Of a stretch of 64,000 nucleotides of DNA, positions 28,077-39,977 are shown in pieces. The stretch is from Orientallactaga sibirica (lineage: Eukaryota; Chordata; Mammalia; Rodentia; Dipodidae). Every line of letters begins with the position of its first letter. Positions within the stretch are counted from its first letter, which is position 1. The notes below the pieces were generated by a model. It was not told the origin of the DNA, made no database searches, and saw only the letters and a list, made by a program, of their open reading frames with translations. The position numbers and the translations under genes are program-made. Where the stretch lies: the NCBI GenBank assembly GCA_036365145.1, contig JAEOAD010000603.1, positions 2,356,001-2,420,000 on the forward strand, written 5' to 3'.

Positions 28077-28382
28077 TCTTGATGGATGGATAGATAGATT
28101 ATTGATAAATAGATGATAGATAGATTAGATAGATAGATGTTATATAAATTAATTGTGAAAAGATGAGGGAGGGAAAGGGAAGAAAGGAGGAAGGAGGAAA
28201 GAAGAAAAGAATGGAGGGAAGGAGGGAGAAATGTGTGTGCCAGGGCCTCTTGCCATTGTAAGCAAACTCCAGATACATGCACCACTTTGTACATCTGGCT
28301 TTACATGGGTACTGGGGAATTGAATGTAGGCCATTAGTCTTTTCAAGCAATGGCCTTTAACTGTTGAGCCATGTCTCCAGCC
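28077..28382 (-). mobile_element. B2-like SINE with GATA microsatellite and purine block
   Basis: A GATA/GATT repeat occupies about 28080-28138, then a GA-rich block, then 'gtaagcaaactccagataca' and the head 'tgttgagccatgtctccagc'. The GATA run replaces the usual TTTA tail. Confidence 0.78.
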
Positions 28383-28494
28383 CCACATATCTTTTTAAAA
28401 TCCTACTTCCTTTGGGTAAACAATTAAATACCAATCAGTATATGTAACTACTTATTGTAGCTGAATGTCTGAAGAAAGTTTCATTACTTTTATT

Positions 28495-28645
28495 ATTTTT
28501 TTTTCATGAGACAGAATCTCACTTTGTTGCCAAGCTGGAACTCACTATGTAGTACAGGATTGCCTTGAACTATCATGGCAATCTTCCTCTAAGAACCTTC
28601 AAAGGTCCAGGATTACAGGCAAGATGATTCAGACCCAGCTTGAGG
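28495..28645 (-). mobile_element. Old B1 SINE
   Basis: Degenerate antisense B1: 'gagacagaatctcactttgt', 'ctggaactcactatgtag'. Confidence 0.55.
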
Positions 28646-28797
28646 GAAATTTGACAAGCAACTTTCTTCCTCACATTGGTCTTACCTGTAACTTGGGGAG
28701 TTTTTCTGTTTCATATTATTGAGTCTTCATTTTCTTTCTGGAGAAAACATTATATAAATTTTGTGTCAACATAAATATTGTACCTATCACTGTCTAT

Positions 28798-29010
28798 CAT
28801 CTATGTATATATCTATTTATCTGTCTATCATCTATTTATTTTGCAAACAGAAAGACAAAGGGAATAGATGTTAAAATCTCTTTCCACTGTAAACGAGCTC
28901 CAGATGCATGTACTACTCTGTATATCTGGGTTTATGTGGTTATGGGAGAGTCAAACTTGGGCTGCTATGCATTGCAGTGAGAACCTTACCCACTGAACAA
29001 TCTATCTAGC
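28798..29010 (-). mobile_element. Diverged B2-like SINE
   Basis: Antisense remnants: 'ccactgtaaacgagctccag', 'tgctatgcattgcagtgaga'. The tail region is (CTAT)n-like. Confidence 0.65.
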
Positions 29011-29210
29011 CTGCTAAGACTATTTTTTATTCAATTCATCTTAGTTGTATGGAAAGGAGAGTAACATTGCAAGAGTCACCATGCTATGTGAGAAAGACTA
29101 AAAAAATATTTAAATGATACATATGCTTTACTCAGGTTAATACTAATTTTAAGCTCATATATCTGCCTAGGTGAGCCAGTTATATTCATATATATTCTTT
29201 TAAGGTAGGG

Positions 29211-30956
29211 TGTAGCAGCAGCTTCAGGTTCACTGAGATGAACTTCCAGACCAGGTACAATATGCAGGAATGGATTTATTGAAGCTTACATATCCAGAGA
29301 AAGTTCCATAATGGCAGAAGAAATTACCTTGCTCTTACAAGACCAAACACAGAGAGAAGCCACAAGCCAAAAGCCATACAGCACGGCATACCTTAGGAAC
29401 TCCAGCTAGGCACACTTTGCATATTTTTAGATTGAAATCTCAAGCCCACCACCACACCTTAAGATTCACCCAGTGACATTGCCACAGCCAGGTGGATGCA
29501 GATGCAAACTACAAACTAATAAAACACTGAATATACTGGAGGCCATATATTCAAACGACCACATTCCACCCCTGACCCCCAGTAGATTCATAATCATCTC
29601 ACATTGTAAATTGTGTTCAGTCCCATTTCAAATGTCCCTACAGTCTTGACCAACTTAAGATAGTGAGTCCTATAAAATCAAACAAGTTAAATACTTTCAA
29701 CATATAAAGATACAGAGTAAACATTTTTACTGGTATAAGGCATAGCAAGGAGAGACTAGAACAATGCAAACTCAACCACCATCAGCAATCATCAAACTTC
29801 TGCAGTTCAAGTTCAATATAACCAGAGACTGACAGTCTCCAGGTTTTCCAATTCCGCCCCTCCAGCTGGGCAGAGTAGCCAGGGAAAACATCCAGGCCAA
29901 CAGTGAACTTCTAGAACCGTGTGCAATTCATGACCACTCCACGCATTTTTCATGCTTCCAACTACTACCAGGGTTGCAAGACACAGCCATATTCTTAATT
30001 CAGGGACGAAATAAATCATAACCTTGAAAAGCAGGTTCCTTCTTCATTCAACTCCTTCTAAAAACAGTTTGCATTTCTAACAGTCTTTCTTCAGGCTTTT
30101 CACCATTGTTTTAATGTAAAGCAGTTGGGCCACCTTCCATAAGATTGCTAATGTGTTTCACAATAGCAGCTTCAGCAACCTAAAATCAGTCTCAGTGCCT
30201 CTAATTTTAACTTGCTTGAGGTTTTCCAACTTAAACTATTAAATCTTTTAGTCCAATATCATTAGCCGTGCATATCAGTCCATTAAAAAATTTAAACTTG
30301 ATCAAACTCTCTGGGCCTGGGCAGCAGAATGCAGCCATCCCTTATGCCAGTAGCCCAGTTCCAACAGTCTTCTGTAGTCTTTCCTTCCCCTTGAAAAACT
30401 CATAAGCCAAGTGTCGATGTTCAATACTGTCTGCATTTAGCATTCTCAAACTCTCATCAGAATAGTCCACAATACTTGGCTTACCATTCCAGAAAGCATC
30501 TTCAGTTGCAAGCACCAAGCCCGTGTCTGTTCCTCCAAAACAAAGGTTCCAGAATACCAAAATCCACAGGGTCAGGATCATCTTACCCCACTTCTGGTAT
30601 TAACTTCTATAGTAGATAGCTTTGCTGAGATGAACTTCCTGACCAGACACAGTTATGCAGGAAGGGATTTATTGAAGCTTACAGATCCATAGGAAGTTCC
30701 ATAATGGAAGAAGAAGCTGCCCTGTTCTTACAGGACCAAACACATAGAGAAGACATAAGCCAAAAGCCACACAACACAGCACACCTCAGGAACTCCAGGT
30801 AGGCACACTTTGCATGTCTTTAGATTGAAATCTCAAATCCATCATCACACTTCAGATCTGCCCAGTGACATTGCCTCCAGCCAGGTGGATATAGATGCAA
30901 ACTACAAACTTATAAAACACTGAATATATTGGAGGCCATATATTCAAGCTACCACA
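29211..30956 (-). mobile_element. MaLR-like LTR retrotransposon with 5-bp TSD
   Basis: The element has LTRs at 29211-29563 and 30608-30956 and an internal part of about 1.04 kb, all antisense. It is flanked by 'taggg' at 29206-29210 and 30957-30961. The LTR reads TGTGGTAG...CTACA on the minus strand, with the CAATAAATCC-type end of MaLR LTRs. A decayed primer site ('ccccacttctggtatta') adjoins the right LTR. This family also makes the 59271-62764 element, but this copy is older: its two LTRs differ at many positions. Confidence 0.88.
30342..30581 (-). CDS. Small ORF in MaLR-like internal region, 79 aa
   Basis: The reading frame starts at an ATG about 25 bases after the LTR on the minus strand, next to the primer site. 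It has a hydrophobic start (LWILVFWNLCFGG) that could be a signal peptide or anchor, then a charged region with EDAFWNGKPSI, YSDESLR and KGKERLQ. The same words recur in the younger copies at 60516-60785 and 61946-62215, so the ORF was probably intact in the parent element. I do not recognise it as gag, pol or any host protein. Expression is unknown. Confidence 0.3.
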   Translation of the reverse strand: MILTLWILVFWNLCFGGTDTGLVLATEDAFWNGKPSIVDYSDESLRMLNADSIEHRHLAYEFFKGKERLQKTVGTGLLA

Positions 30957-31354
30957 TAGGGTCTCACTCTAACCCAGACTGACTGGAACTCACTATTTAC
31001 TACAAGGTTGGCCTTGAACTCATAGAGATCCTCCTACCTTTGCCTCCTGAGTTCTGGGATTAAAGGCATGTGCTGCCATGCCCAGCTATCCCTACAATTT
31101 CTCCATAAATTTCATTTCATCACTTTTAAAAATCTCAATTACTTAAGAATTTATATTACAATTCTAGTAGCCTAATGGATAAAAGAAAACATTGGCTTCC
31201 TAAGAATTTATATTGATGACTCTTTCCTCTCACCTTTATCTAGCCATACATCTCTATCACTGATCACAGACTAGTGAGTCTTAAACTTCATTCTTTTTTT
31301 TTTTTTTTCCATATAGAGAATGGTAACCTGTGTTATCTACATTAGTGTCTTCTT

Positions 31355-31495
31355 TTTAAAACAGGCTTGCTCTGTAGCCTAAGACAGTCTGAAACTCTCT
31401 GTGTAGTCTAGGTTTTTGGCCTCTACCTTACCGTGATCCTTCTGCCTAAGCTTCCACTGTTAGAATTATAGGTGCCCACCATAACACATGGTTGT
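31355..31495 (-). mobile_element. Old B1 SINE
   Basis: Degenerate antisense B1: 'gcttgctctgtagcctaaga', 'aattataggtgcccaccat'. Confidence 0.55.
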
Positions 31496-31924
31496 ATTAT
31501 TGACTTTTTAGCTTAGAAGTATGGGAATTACATATAGGGTTTCATTTATTTTTTATTCACACATTTAAAATAGGAGAAGAAATTCATCCAGCCTAAAGAC
31601 ATTGGATTAGAGACCATAAACTCAAAATGTTCATTAGTTTGTTACCAATCCCCAGTCCTTTTTTCATGAAGCACTCTGTTGGTTCTTTTTCTCATTAAGC
31701 ATCATGCATGACCTCAGGAACGTCAGAGCTAGACTTCTGCTTAGTCATATTATGACATATGCCAATATTTCTTTAAAAACAGGTTAAAACTGGAAAACAT
31801 CAGTTCCAATTAAATATTCATTTATCCTTGAATTCATTGTTTCTAGTATTAATTGTTTCTTTTTTTTTTCAGTAATTTGTTGAAATCCCAAACGCAAAAA
31901 AAAAAAAAAATTACTAGGTCATAT

Positions 31925-32052
31925 ATTTTTTTTGAGAAGGGGTCTCATGTACCCTAGGATAGTTTTGAACTTACTCTATAGGTGAGAATGACCTTGAATG
32001 TCATATCCAAGTAGTAGGGTTACAGATGCCCTCCACCACATTAGCTATTATA
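31925..32052 (-). mobile_element. Old B1 SINE
   Basis: Antisense remnants: 'gagaaggggtctcatgtacc', 'tttgaacttactctatagg', 'gggttacagatgccctcca'. Confidence 0.55.
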
Positions 32053-32384
32053 TTTCTTTTTTAAAAAAAAGAAATCATATTTAAATTAGTAGTCAGAAGA
32101 GTTAATTTGTGAGATTATTTTTACAAAGCTTAGAGATGAAAATCAGGTGCTTGTGATTTGTCAATAACTGGGAAGTAGTAATAGGAATGGGGAGAGAGAA
32201 ACCCTAAGAAGGAAATATAATGTGCCTTGTCAAATTAAGATAAATTAGAAAATAAAATCATATAAATTTTGCATGCTTTTCTAAAATCCATTTTTCAGAT
32301 TATTATCTATGTCTCCACCAAAGGACTGCAGAAGTCCATTGCAGTTTTAAATTCCAGAGTTGTTTGTTTCTCCTCAGATCATAC

Positions 32385-32515
32385 GAATCTTTATTTGTTT
32401 GAAGGTATCATCACGTATAGTCTAGACAGGTCTTACTATGTAGCTAAGACTTACCTTGAACTAATCCACTTGCCTCTACCTCCGAAGGAATGGAATTTTA
32501 GGTGTACCTACATCC
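32385..32515 (-). mobile_element. Old B1 SINE
   Basis: Antisense remnants: 'agacaggtcttactatgtag', 'cttgaactaatccacttgcc', 'ttttaggtgtacctac'. A 95-aa open frame across it has no family match and is not a gene. Confidence 0.5.
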
Positions 32516-32994
32516 TCCTTATCATTTGGAAAACTGTGTTAACTTTTGCTCATTGAAGGCTGTTGTGAAACTCACTTTATGGGACTTTTGACCAATTGCT
32601 GTACATTTGCTGCAGAATGATTTTCAATGCCACCACCTGGGAATTACATATGAGGCTTAATCACAACCTCATGAGGTTAAGGACAACTTTCACATTCACA
32701 CTATTATAGTATGCCTTGGAGTATGTGACTTGTGACTGATTTAGTGAAAATAACAATTATGTCACCAAGTCAGAGATCCACCTGCTCTTTGGAATTTCTG
32801 GACAGTTGATTAAGGATGTTTTCTCATGGTTCTGCACAGTCTCTTGCTTGTCTACATATTTTGCTTCCTTCATTAGACTCATGACTCATCTGGTTATTCT
32901 GCTGCTAATTGTTTCGTATCCAGAAACCACTAGTACTCTTTTGCCTGGATTATTTTGTTATTTTAATTTGTGTTTTTTTTTTTTTTTTTTCTAA

Positions 32995-33162
<168 letters not shown>

Positions 33163-33404
33163 TAAGCCAGTATGTGTTATGAAATTGTTATAAAATAACT
33201 AACCTTGTTATGTTTGAGATGAAAGTTAGTCTCCATTATTAGTTAAAGGTGTGGGATAGGCTTATGCAATCATACATGTGTAATTTTTGAGATCTAATAA
33301 TGAAAAGAAAAATAAAGCTATGGATTTTACAAACACCAAGGTTTAAATTTTAGTGCTGAAACCTCTGTCCTGGCATGACCCATACATCTTTAGTACTCTA
33401 CCCC

Positions 33405-33406
33405 TT

Positions 33407-33441
<35 letters not shown>

Positions 33442-33577
33442 CCCAGGTAGGGCCTCACTCTAGCTCAGGTTGACCTGGAATTCACTAGAGTCTCAGGGAG
33501 GCCTTGAACTCACAGCGATCCTCCTTCCTCTGCATCCCAAATGCTGGGATTAAAGGTGTGAGCCACCATGCCCAGCT
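33405..33577 (-). mobile_element. B1 SINE with long T tail
   Basis: A run of about 33 T precedes 'caggtagggcctcactctag' and 'gtgagccaccatgcccagc'. It lies 260 bases downstream of the GC donor. Confidence 0.92.
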
Positions 33578-33715
33578 TTCTACCTCTTTCTTTTAAGGAC
33601 CATCCCTCTGACATTTATTGATGTTCTTAGTAAGATCTCCTTATGGTCCTGATCCTAGAGGTTAAATAATTTCATGTAATGTTAAACTACCTTACCTTAA
33701 TTTATTTTAAAAGTG

Positions 33716-33720
<5 letters not shown>

Positions 33721-33757
<37 letters not shown>

Positions 33758-33759
33758 AC

Positions 33760-33820
<61 letters not shown>
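33721..33820. repeat. (CA)n-(TA)n compound microsatellite
   Basis: About 33722-33760 is CA repeat and 33762-33820 is about 29 TA units. It abuts an antisense B1. Confidence 0.97.
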
Positions 33821-33821
<1 letters not shown>

Positions 33822-33824
<3 letters not shown>

Positions 33825-33953
33825 TGTATTATGTTGGGTCATATTATAGCCCAGGCTGACTTGTAGTCCTAGACTGGCCTCAAACTCACAGGGATCCTCC
33901 TACTTCTGCCTCTTGAGTGCTGAAATTAAAGATGTGTGCCACCACACTTGTTA
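33822..33953 (-). mobile_element. B1 SINE
   Basis: Antisense B1: 'cccaggctgacttgtagtcc', 'tcctcctacttctgcctctt', 'gtgtgccaccacacttgt'. It ends where the L1 segment begins. Confidence 0.82.
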
Positions 33954-35049
33954 CATTCTCTTTAGTCTCCATGAATTTGTGTATGCTCTGTAGTTTTTCT
34001 TGTTGATGATTTGTAGTTTAATTTGTGGTCAGATAGAGTACAGGGATTATTTCATTTTTCCTGTATTTGTTAAGATTTGCTTTGTGTCCTTATATATGGT
34101 CTATTTTAGAGAATGTTCCATATGCTGCTGAGAAAAATGTATACTCTGCAGCATTTGGATGGAATGTTCTGTAGATATCTGTTAAGTCCATTTGTTCCAT
34201 GGCATCATTTAATACAGATGTCTCTCTGTTCATTTTTTGCCAGGATATCCTGTCAATTTTTGAGAGTGTGGTATTGAAGTCACCTACTATAATTGTTTGT
34301 TGTTATCTGTGACCTTAAGTCTAATAGTGGTTGATGAAATTGGGAGCCCCCATGTTAGGTGTATATACATTTAGGATTGTAATGTCCTCCTGTTGGAGTG
34401 TTCCTTTAATCAGTATAAAATGACCTTCTTTATCCTTCCTCACTAATGTTGCTTTGACGTCTATCCTGTCAGATATTAGGATAGCAACCCATGCGAATTT
34501 CCTAGGCCCATTTGCTTGAAATACCATTTTATTATCCTTTTACCCTAACACAGTGTCTATCTTTTATTGAGAGATAAGTTTCCTGGAGGCAACAAACAGC
34601 AGGATCCTGCCTTTTACTACAGTTTGCAAGCCTTTGTCTTTTGGTTGGGGAATTGAGGCCATTGATATTAAGAGTTATTATAGAATGGTATGCATTTATT
34701 CTTGCCATTCTTCTTGTTTTGTAGTGTTTCCTGTTTTTACTTTACTATCTTGTTTTAACTGTAATTTGAGTTTGGTTTATTTTTTCCTGTTTCCTCACGT
34801 GTGTGCTTTGCTTTTTCAGTGTGAAGGATTCCTTCAAGTATTTTCTGTAGTGCTAACTTAGTTGTCATAATTTCCTTTTGCCTGTTTTTGTTGTGGAATG
34901 TCCTTATTTCTTCATCAATAGACTGCTTTGCAGGATAAAGTAATCTTGGTTGACAGTTGTTACCTTTCAGAACTTGGAATACATCATTCCAAGCCCTTCT
35001 GACTTTTAAAGTTTGTGTTGAGTAATCTGCTGTGGTCCTGATGGGCTTG

Positions 35050-35168
35050 CTTTTTTTTTTTTTTTTCTCTCTGTTTTTTTTTTGTTTGTTTGTTTGTTTG
35101 TTTGTTTGTTTTCTCTAACTGCTTTCGATGTATTTTTTTGGGTTTTTTTTTTTTTTTTTTTTTTTTTG
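35050..35168. repeat. Poly-T and (TTTG)n tract inside the L1
   Basis: T-runs at 35050-35066 and about 35143-35167 flank seven TTTG units (about 35082-35110). The tract interrupts the ORF1 remnant and looks like local expansion of an A-rich coding stretch. Confidence 0.9.
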
Positions 35169-36189
35169 GTTTCTGTATTTAGTAGCTTAATTATACCATG
35201 GCAAGGAGAGGTTCTTTCCAGCTTTTGTCGGTTTGGTGTTCTAAAAGCTTCTTGTATCTGCATTGGCATTTCTTTCCAAATTTGGGGAAACTTTTCTTTA
35301 ATGATTTTGTTGAAAACACCTGCTATGCCTTGGGAGTGAAATTCTTCTCCTTCTACTATACCCTGTATTCTTATGTTTGATCTTTTTTTAGTGTATCAAA
35401 TATCTTGAAATTCTCATTATACCATCCTATCAGTTTGTCTTTCTTATTGTTGGACTGTATTAGGTCTGCCACCTGGTCTTCTAGTTTAGATATTCTGTTC
35501 TCTCCTTTATCCATTCTACTGGTGAGACTGTTCACAGAGTTTTTTTATTTGACTTACTGTGTTTTTCAGTACTAGTATTTCTGCCTGATTTTTCTTCAGT
35601 ATTTCTATTTCCTTGATCATGTCTTGTAATGACCTCCTTATTTCATTAAGCTGGTTTCCTGTGTTCTTTCCAGAGCTTATTTTCTTCTTTGATACCTTTG
35701 ATTTCTTCTCTGGTTTCTTTGTGTATAGATAAAATCATTTTTAAAAAATCTTTGTCAGGCATTTCATCTAAAACAGTCTCATTGGGTGCCATTTCTGATG
35801 GATTTATAATTTTTGATGGGATTTTATTATCTTGATTGTTTTTGTTTCTTGTATTATTATGTAGCAATTTTTGCATCCTGAATTGATTTGATGCTTGGGT
35901 TTTCTACTTATCTGTGTCCTTAGACATGGAAATCCAACTTTATATACCTTCAGGGTATGAGTTTACATTGCCAAATGTAGCTCTTGTACGCCAATCCAAC
36001 TGCAGAAGTAATCCTAGGTGTTGAGTTTACCTGCTTTTCAAGTATTCTAGTGGACTGGGTGGAACAATTTACTGGCAAGTTCTAAAATTCAACTGAGCAA
36101 TATGCACATTGAATAAAAACCAGCACAAAATATGCAAGTGTGGGAATTTAAACAAACAGATAACCTTATAAAGCCAAAATCCCTAAGAG

Positions 36190-36310
36190 TGTGTGTTGCT
36201 CTACACCCTTAATCCTGTCAACTGGGAGGTTGAGATTTCTGTTCTGAAATGGGTTCCAGGTCAGCCTGGTTCTGAATCAGACCCTGCCCCCAATAATGAC
36301 AGAAGAAAAA
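36190..36310 (+). mobile_element. Diverged B1 in the L1 5' untranslated part
   Basis: 'cacccttaatcctgtcaact', 'gggttccaggtcagcctggt' and 'cagaccctgcccccaata' fit a decayed sense B1 inserted into the L1. Confidence 0.55.
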
Positions 36311-37091
36311 GTCAAAAGTCCTATAAATCTGAAAGCTTCAAAGGCAACAATAGTCCACCCCCAAATACAGCTTAATTGAGAATGGCAAAGGCAGCCAAGA
36401 ATATGTAACCCACAGCCTGCCCTGACATGAAAAGAGAGATTAGCACTTCCAGTGCAGGCCTATATACCTGCTTTTTTGTCAGTTGGCCTCATTATCTTTT
36501 GGGGTGGCTTCCATTCTTACCATGCTGAGTGCCCACCTTGATCCCTCCATGTTATACAGTGGATCTTGTGTTCTGATCAGCTGTCCTTGATGCCCTGCCA
36601 CAGGAGGTTGAATCAGTTCTATGGAGGTTTGAGGTTCTGATGGTTGAGGGATGGTAGAATTACTGCAGTAAGCCTGGATTGCACTAGAACTGCTCAGCTG
36701 GTCTCACCTGATCCCCTTCAGCAGCTCCTCAGCTGGTCTCTGTTGTCTCCCCTTTAGGATTCTTGACTTTGCAAGGAGGCTCATGATGTTTTGTCTCTGC
36801 TCCTGCAGCTTGCTGCTGGGCTGGACAGGTGCAGATCCAGGCCACAAATGCCTCGGCAGGATTCCAGCCTGTTTCCTCCTTTCTGGTAGATCTTGGTCTC
36901 TCCGGCTTCCATGCTGTGGCCAATAACAACCTATACATCTTCACTTTTTGGAAGAAGGGTGTATTTTTCTGTGGTTTTGCTTAAATCCCTTCCTAGGCTG
37001 GTTTCACATGAATCCTATGCCATCATCTTACCAGAAGTCCATATCCAGTATGTTTTACATTTTTTGCATTTATTTATGTATTTATTTTGGT

Positions 37092-37320
37092 TTTAAAATT
37101 ATTTATTTATTTATTTAATAGAGAGAGACAGAGAGAGAGAGAGACAGAGAGAGAGACAGAGACAGAGACAGAGAATGGCTGCACCAGGGCCTCCATCCAC
37201 TGCAACTCCCAGATGCCTGTGCCACCTTCTGCATCTGGCTTATTTGGGTATTGGGGAATTGAACCTGGGTCCTTAAGCTTCACAGGCAAGCACCTTAACT
37301 GCCAAGCTATCTTGTCAGCC
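37092..37320 (-). mobile_element. B2-like SINE, short subtype
   Basis: Antisense copy with TTTA tail, a long GA/CAGA block and 'ctgccaagctatcttgtcag'. Confidence 0.85.
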
Positions 37321-38844
37321 CCCCTTTTTTGCTTTTTTAAAAATACATCACACATATACAGTAATGTATTTTTCTTGGACAAAATAAATTTAAAATATGG
37401 TTATATTTCACTATATTAAACCTTTTCTAGACCATTAATCTATATTAAGCATTGAGAGAAAATGGAGAAAAAATTACCAAAAAAGGAAAAACATATATTT
37501 TGAAAAAATATTGTAATTCATTTTGAACATTGCCAATTTATATAAATAATGATAAACTCATTAATTCTGTGAGCAACTTCAATTTTGTGCCATCCAGATT
37601 CTCATTTGATTGGCTTCACACTGCGCCAAGTAGTAAAGCCACTGGAACTATACTTTTTGTTTCTGAATATATATATGGCTTTGACTCCACTGAAATAACA
37701 TTTACTGAGTAGACAGATACCTTCTACATAAACTCAGTTAATGCCTTCAATAGGAAGCTTTCTTTGGTCTTATACAAACTTTCCATCTTCTTCCTTCTGA
37801 GCCTATTGCTTTTCTTTTCAATCTACGTTCGGGCTGTCCAGAGACAGAAATACAAACTATCACTATACTTAAAATTGCTAATGAAAACATGTCAGTTGAA
37901 TGAGGTGAACTTGTGAGCTGAGATCATTCTTTACCTACTGTCTTGGTGAAGAACACTGTCTCCCACTGATTCTACCTCCCCACCCCATGCCCTCCCAGAG
38001 GACAGATTTTCTTTAAAATAATCCTCATTCTTTTAGAGTCTAAGAATCCACAGTCATTTCTTGATGGTTCTTGTCTGGAGATGAATGGCTATCCTTGTAT
38101 TCACAGTGTGTTAGGCTACTGAAGCATGGCTTTTGATAATAGTATATTGACCCTGAAAAGAGCTGTGCTATGGAGTTACATTATTTGTAGGAATGAGTTA
38201 CCTTAAACATGTCAAAAGGGATTTACAAACAGTAAATGTATGTCATGAGTCACTTTATATATCACAATTAAGTGTGTTGTTAGTGACATTTCACTATTTA
38301 TGTCTTGTAGGTCTAATTCATTTGATGGAATTTTATTTGTAGCATCATAATATTTTTTTTTATTCTGGTATAAATTAATCTTAAAAGTCAACAATTTAGT
38401 TGTCTCACTTTCACATTTCTGTATTGTATGTATAATCTAGCCTAAGGATCAGCCAGGCAATATTCTTTTGAAACTCTGAGCATACTCTGACAAAACTGAA
38501 AAGGTAAACAAAATGATATTAAGTGACAGAGCCTCTGAGACCACACAGTAAATTCATGCCATGCCACTGTTCTTATTTAGAAAGTTAGAAAATTGTGAGA
38601 TCAAATAAAAGTATGTGATCGCTGAGTTTAATATGTGGAAAAAAAATGAAGCTCTTCACCCAATGCATCTCCTCTCTTCATCGCTCCTCTAAGTGAGCTC
38701 CATCTTTAGAATTGCTCATGATAGCTAGGATCCACAGGTCAAATTTTACAACTTTTGATTCTAAATGCTTTGTTTGAAATTTAAATATAGCTCACCCAAT
38801 TCTTGATTACTTTACTATCATATGTGCTATTTTTTAAAATGTTT

Positions 38845-39054
38845 TTTTAATTTATTTATTTGAGAGAGAAATGGACAGGGAGAGAGAGAGAGAGAGAAAA
38901 TGGATGTGCCAGGACCTCCAGCCACTGCAAACGAGGTCCCAGATACATGCACTCCCTTGTGCATGTGGCTTACATGGGTCCTGAGGAATCAAATCAGGGT
39001 CCTTTGGATTTGCAGGCAAATGCCTTAAACACTAAACCATCTCTCCAGCACCAC
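38845..39054 (-). mobile_element. B2-like SINE, short subtype
   Basis: Antisense copy: 'tttatttatttgagagagaa', 'agccactgcaaacgaggtcc', 'ctaaaccatctctccagc'. A short (TA)n follows at 39265-39284. Confidence 0.85.
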
Positions 39055-39605
39055 CGTATGTGTTATTTTTGTATAAAAAGTTTCTGCAGATATTGTTTGG
39101 AGCAAATACTTTTCTGTTATTTCCTTTCTTCACTTTCACAGCATCCTATTCATGTTTTTTTGATAAATAATAACAGAAGTCTTGTCTATGCTATGAGATA
39201 ATATGAATTTAAGAGTTACAAGAAAATATTTAAGAGAACATGCCATAATAGAATTAAGAATAAACTATATATATATATATATATGTTATTATGTTTATCA
39301 AGAGTTTTTTCAATAACATAGAAATATTCTGTACACTTTGTTCTCCCAGTATTTCCCATAATACATACTTGGAAACACAAATACTTTTTTGTTCTCGCTG
39401 CTATTGTTTCCTTTCATTTTTAACTGAATAGGCACACAAAAAAACTATTGACAATTTCAGAATACTCTGCCTCTTCACTTCCTAAACTAAAAATGGCATT
39501 ATATTGACCTGGAAACTTGTTTTTATTGACCTATTGACCTGTGTGGGATGAAATTATTGGTAGGGAAGAGATGTTGGTAACAGGCAATTGTCACAAAAAA
39601 GGCAG

Positions 39606-39770
39606 GAGTACCCTGGGCATAGTGGTGCATGCCTTAAATCTTAGCACTTGGGAGGCAGAGGTAGGAGGATCACTATGATTTGGAGGCCGCCCTGAGATGA
39701 CAGAGTAAATTCCATGTCAGCCTGAGCTAGAGCAAGACCCTACCTTGAAAAACAAAACAAAAAAAACAAA
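39606..39770 (+). mobile_element. B1 SINE
   Basis: Sense B1: 'accctgggcatagtggtgca', 'cacttgggaggcagaggtag', with a long A/CAAA tail. Confidence 0.88.
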
Positions 39771-39827
39771 ACAAAATAAAACAAACAACAACAAAATTAA
39801 TAAGAAGAGAAAAAGAAAACAAAAAAA

Positions 39828-39977
39828 AGCCAGGAGTGGTGCACACTTTTAATCTCAGCACTCAGATGGCAGAGGTAGGAAGATCTCTGTAAGTTATGGG
39901 CCACCCTGGGACTACAGAATGAGTTCCAGGTCAGCCTGGGCTAGAATGAGACCCTACCTTGAAAAAAAAAAAAAAAA
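39828..39977 (+). mobile_element. B1 SINE
   Basis: This sense B1 sits in tandem after the previous one: 'gccaggagtggtgcacac', 'gagttccaggtcagcctggg', then about 16 A. Confidence 0.88.

Larger units (their letters stand above)
29195..31087 (-). mobile_element. B1 SINE split by a MaLR-like element
   Basis: The A-tail side 'cttttaaggtaggg' (to 29210) and the body from 'tagggtctcactctaaccca' (30957) to 'gctgccatgcccagct' form one antisense B1. The provirus sits exactly between the two copies of 'taggg'. Confidence 0.85.
33955..37050 (-). mobile_element. L1 retrotransposon, 5' half, antisense, 3'-truncated
   Basis: Read on the minus strand: a 5' untranslated part (about 37050-35880), ORF1 remnants, then the start of ORF2. 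ORF1 words are NKNNQDNKIPSK (35646-35876) and IQEAFRTPNR (about 35006-35269, in the nucleic-acid binding part). ORF2 shows SINGL-type start text near 34670, CCLQETHLS-like text, IKGTLQQEDITILNVYTPN (34321-34527) and the endonuclease stretch [15 protein letters not shown] near 34180. Everything after the endonuclease domain is missing at 33955. Stops, frameshifts and an internal T-run (A-run in sense) make it dead. Losing the 3' end rather than the 5' end is unusual for L1 and implies a later deletion or rearrangement. Confidence 0.85.

Noticed and set aside
32269..32556. 95-aa open frame on the + strand
   Set aside because: It runs through a decayed antisense B1 and has no coding signature.
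34321..34527. 68-aa frame as a host gene
   Set aside because: The words IKGTLQQEDITILNVYTPN identify it as the L1 ORF2 endonuclease start; part of a dead L1.
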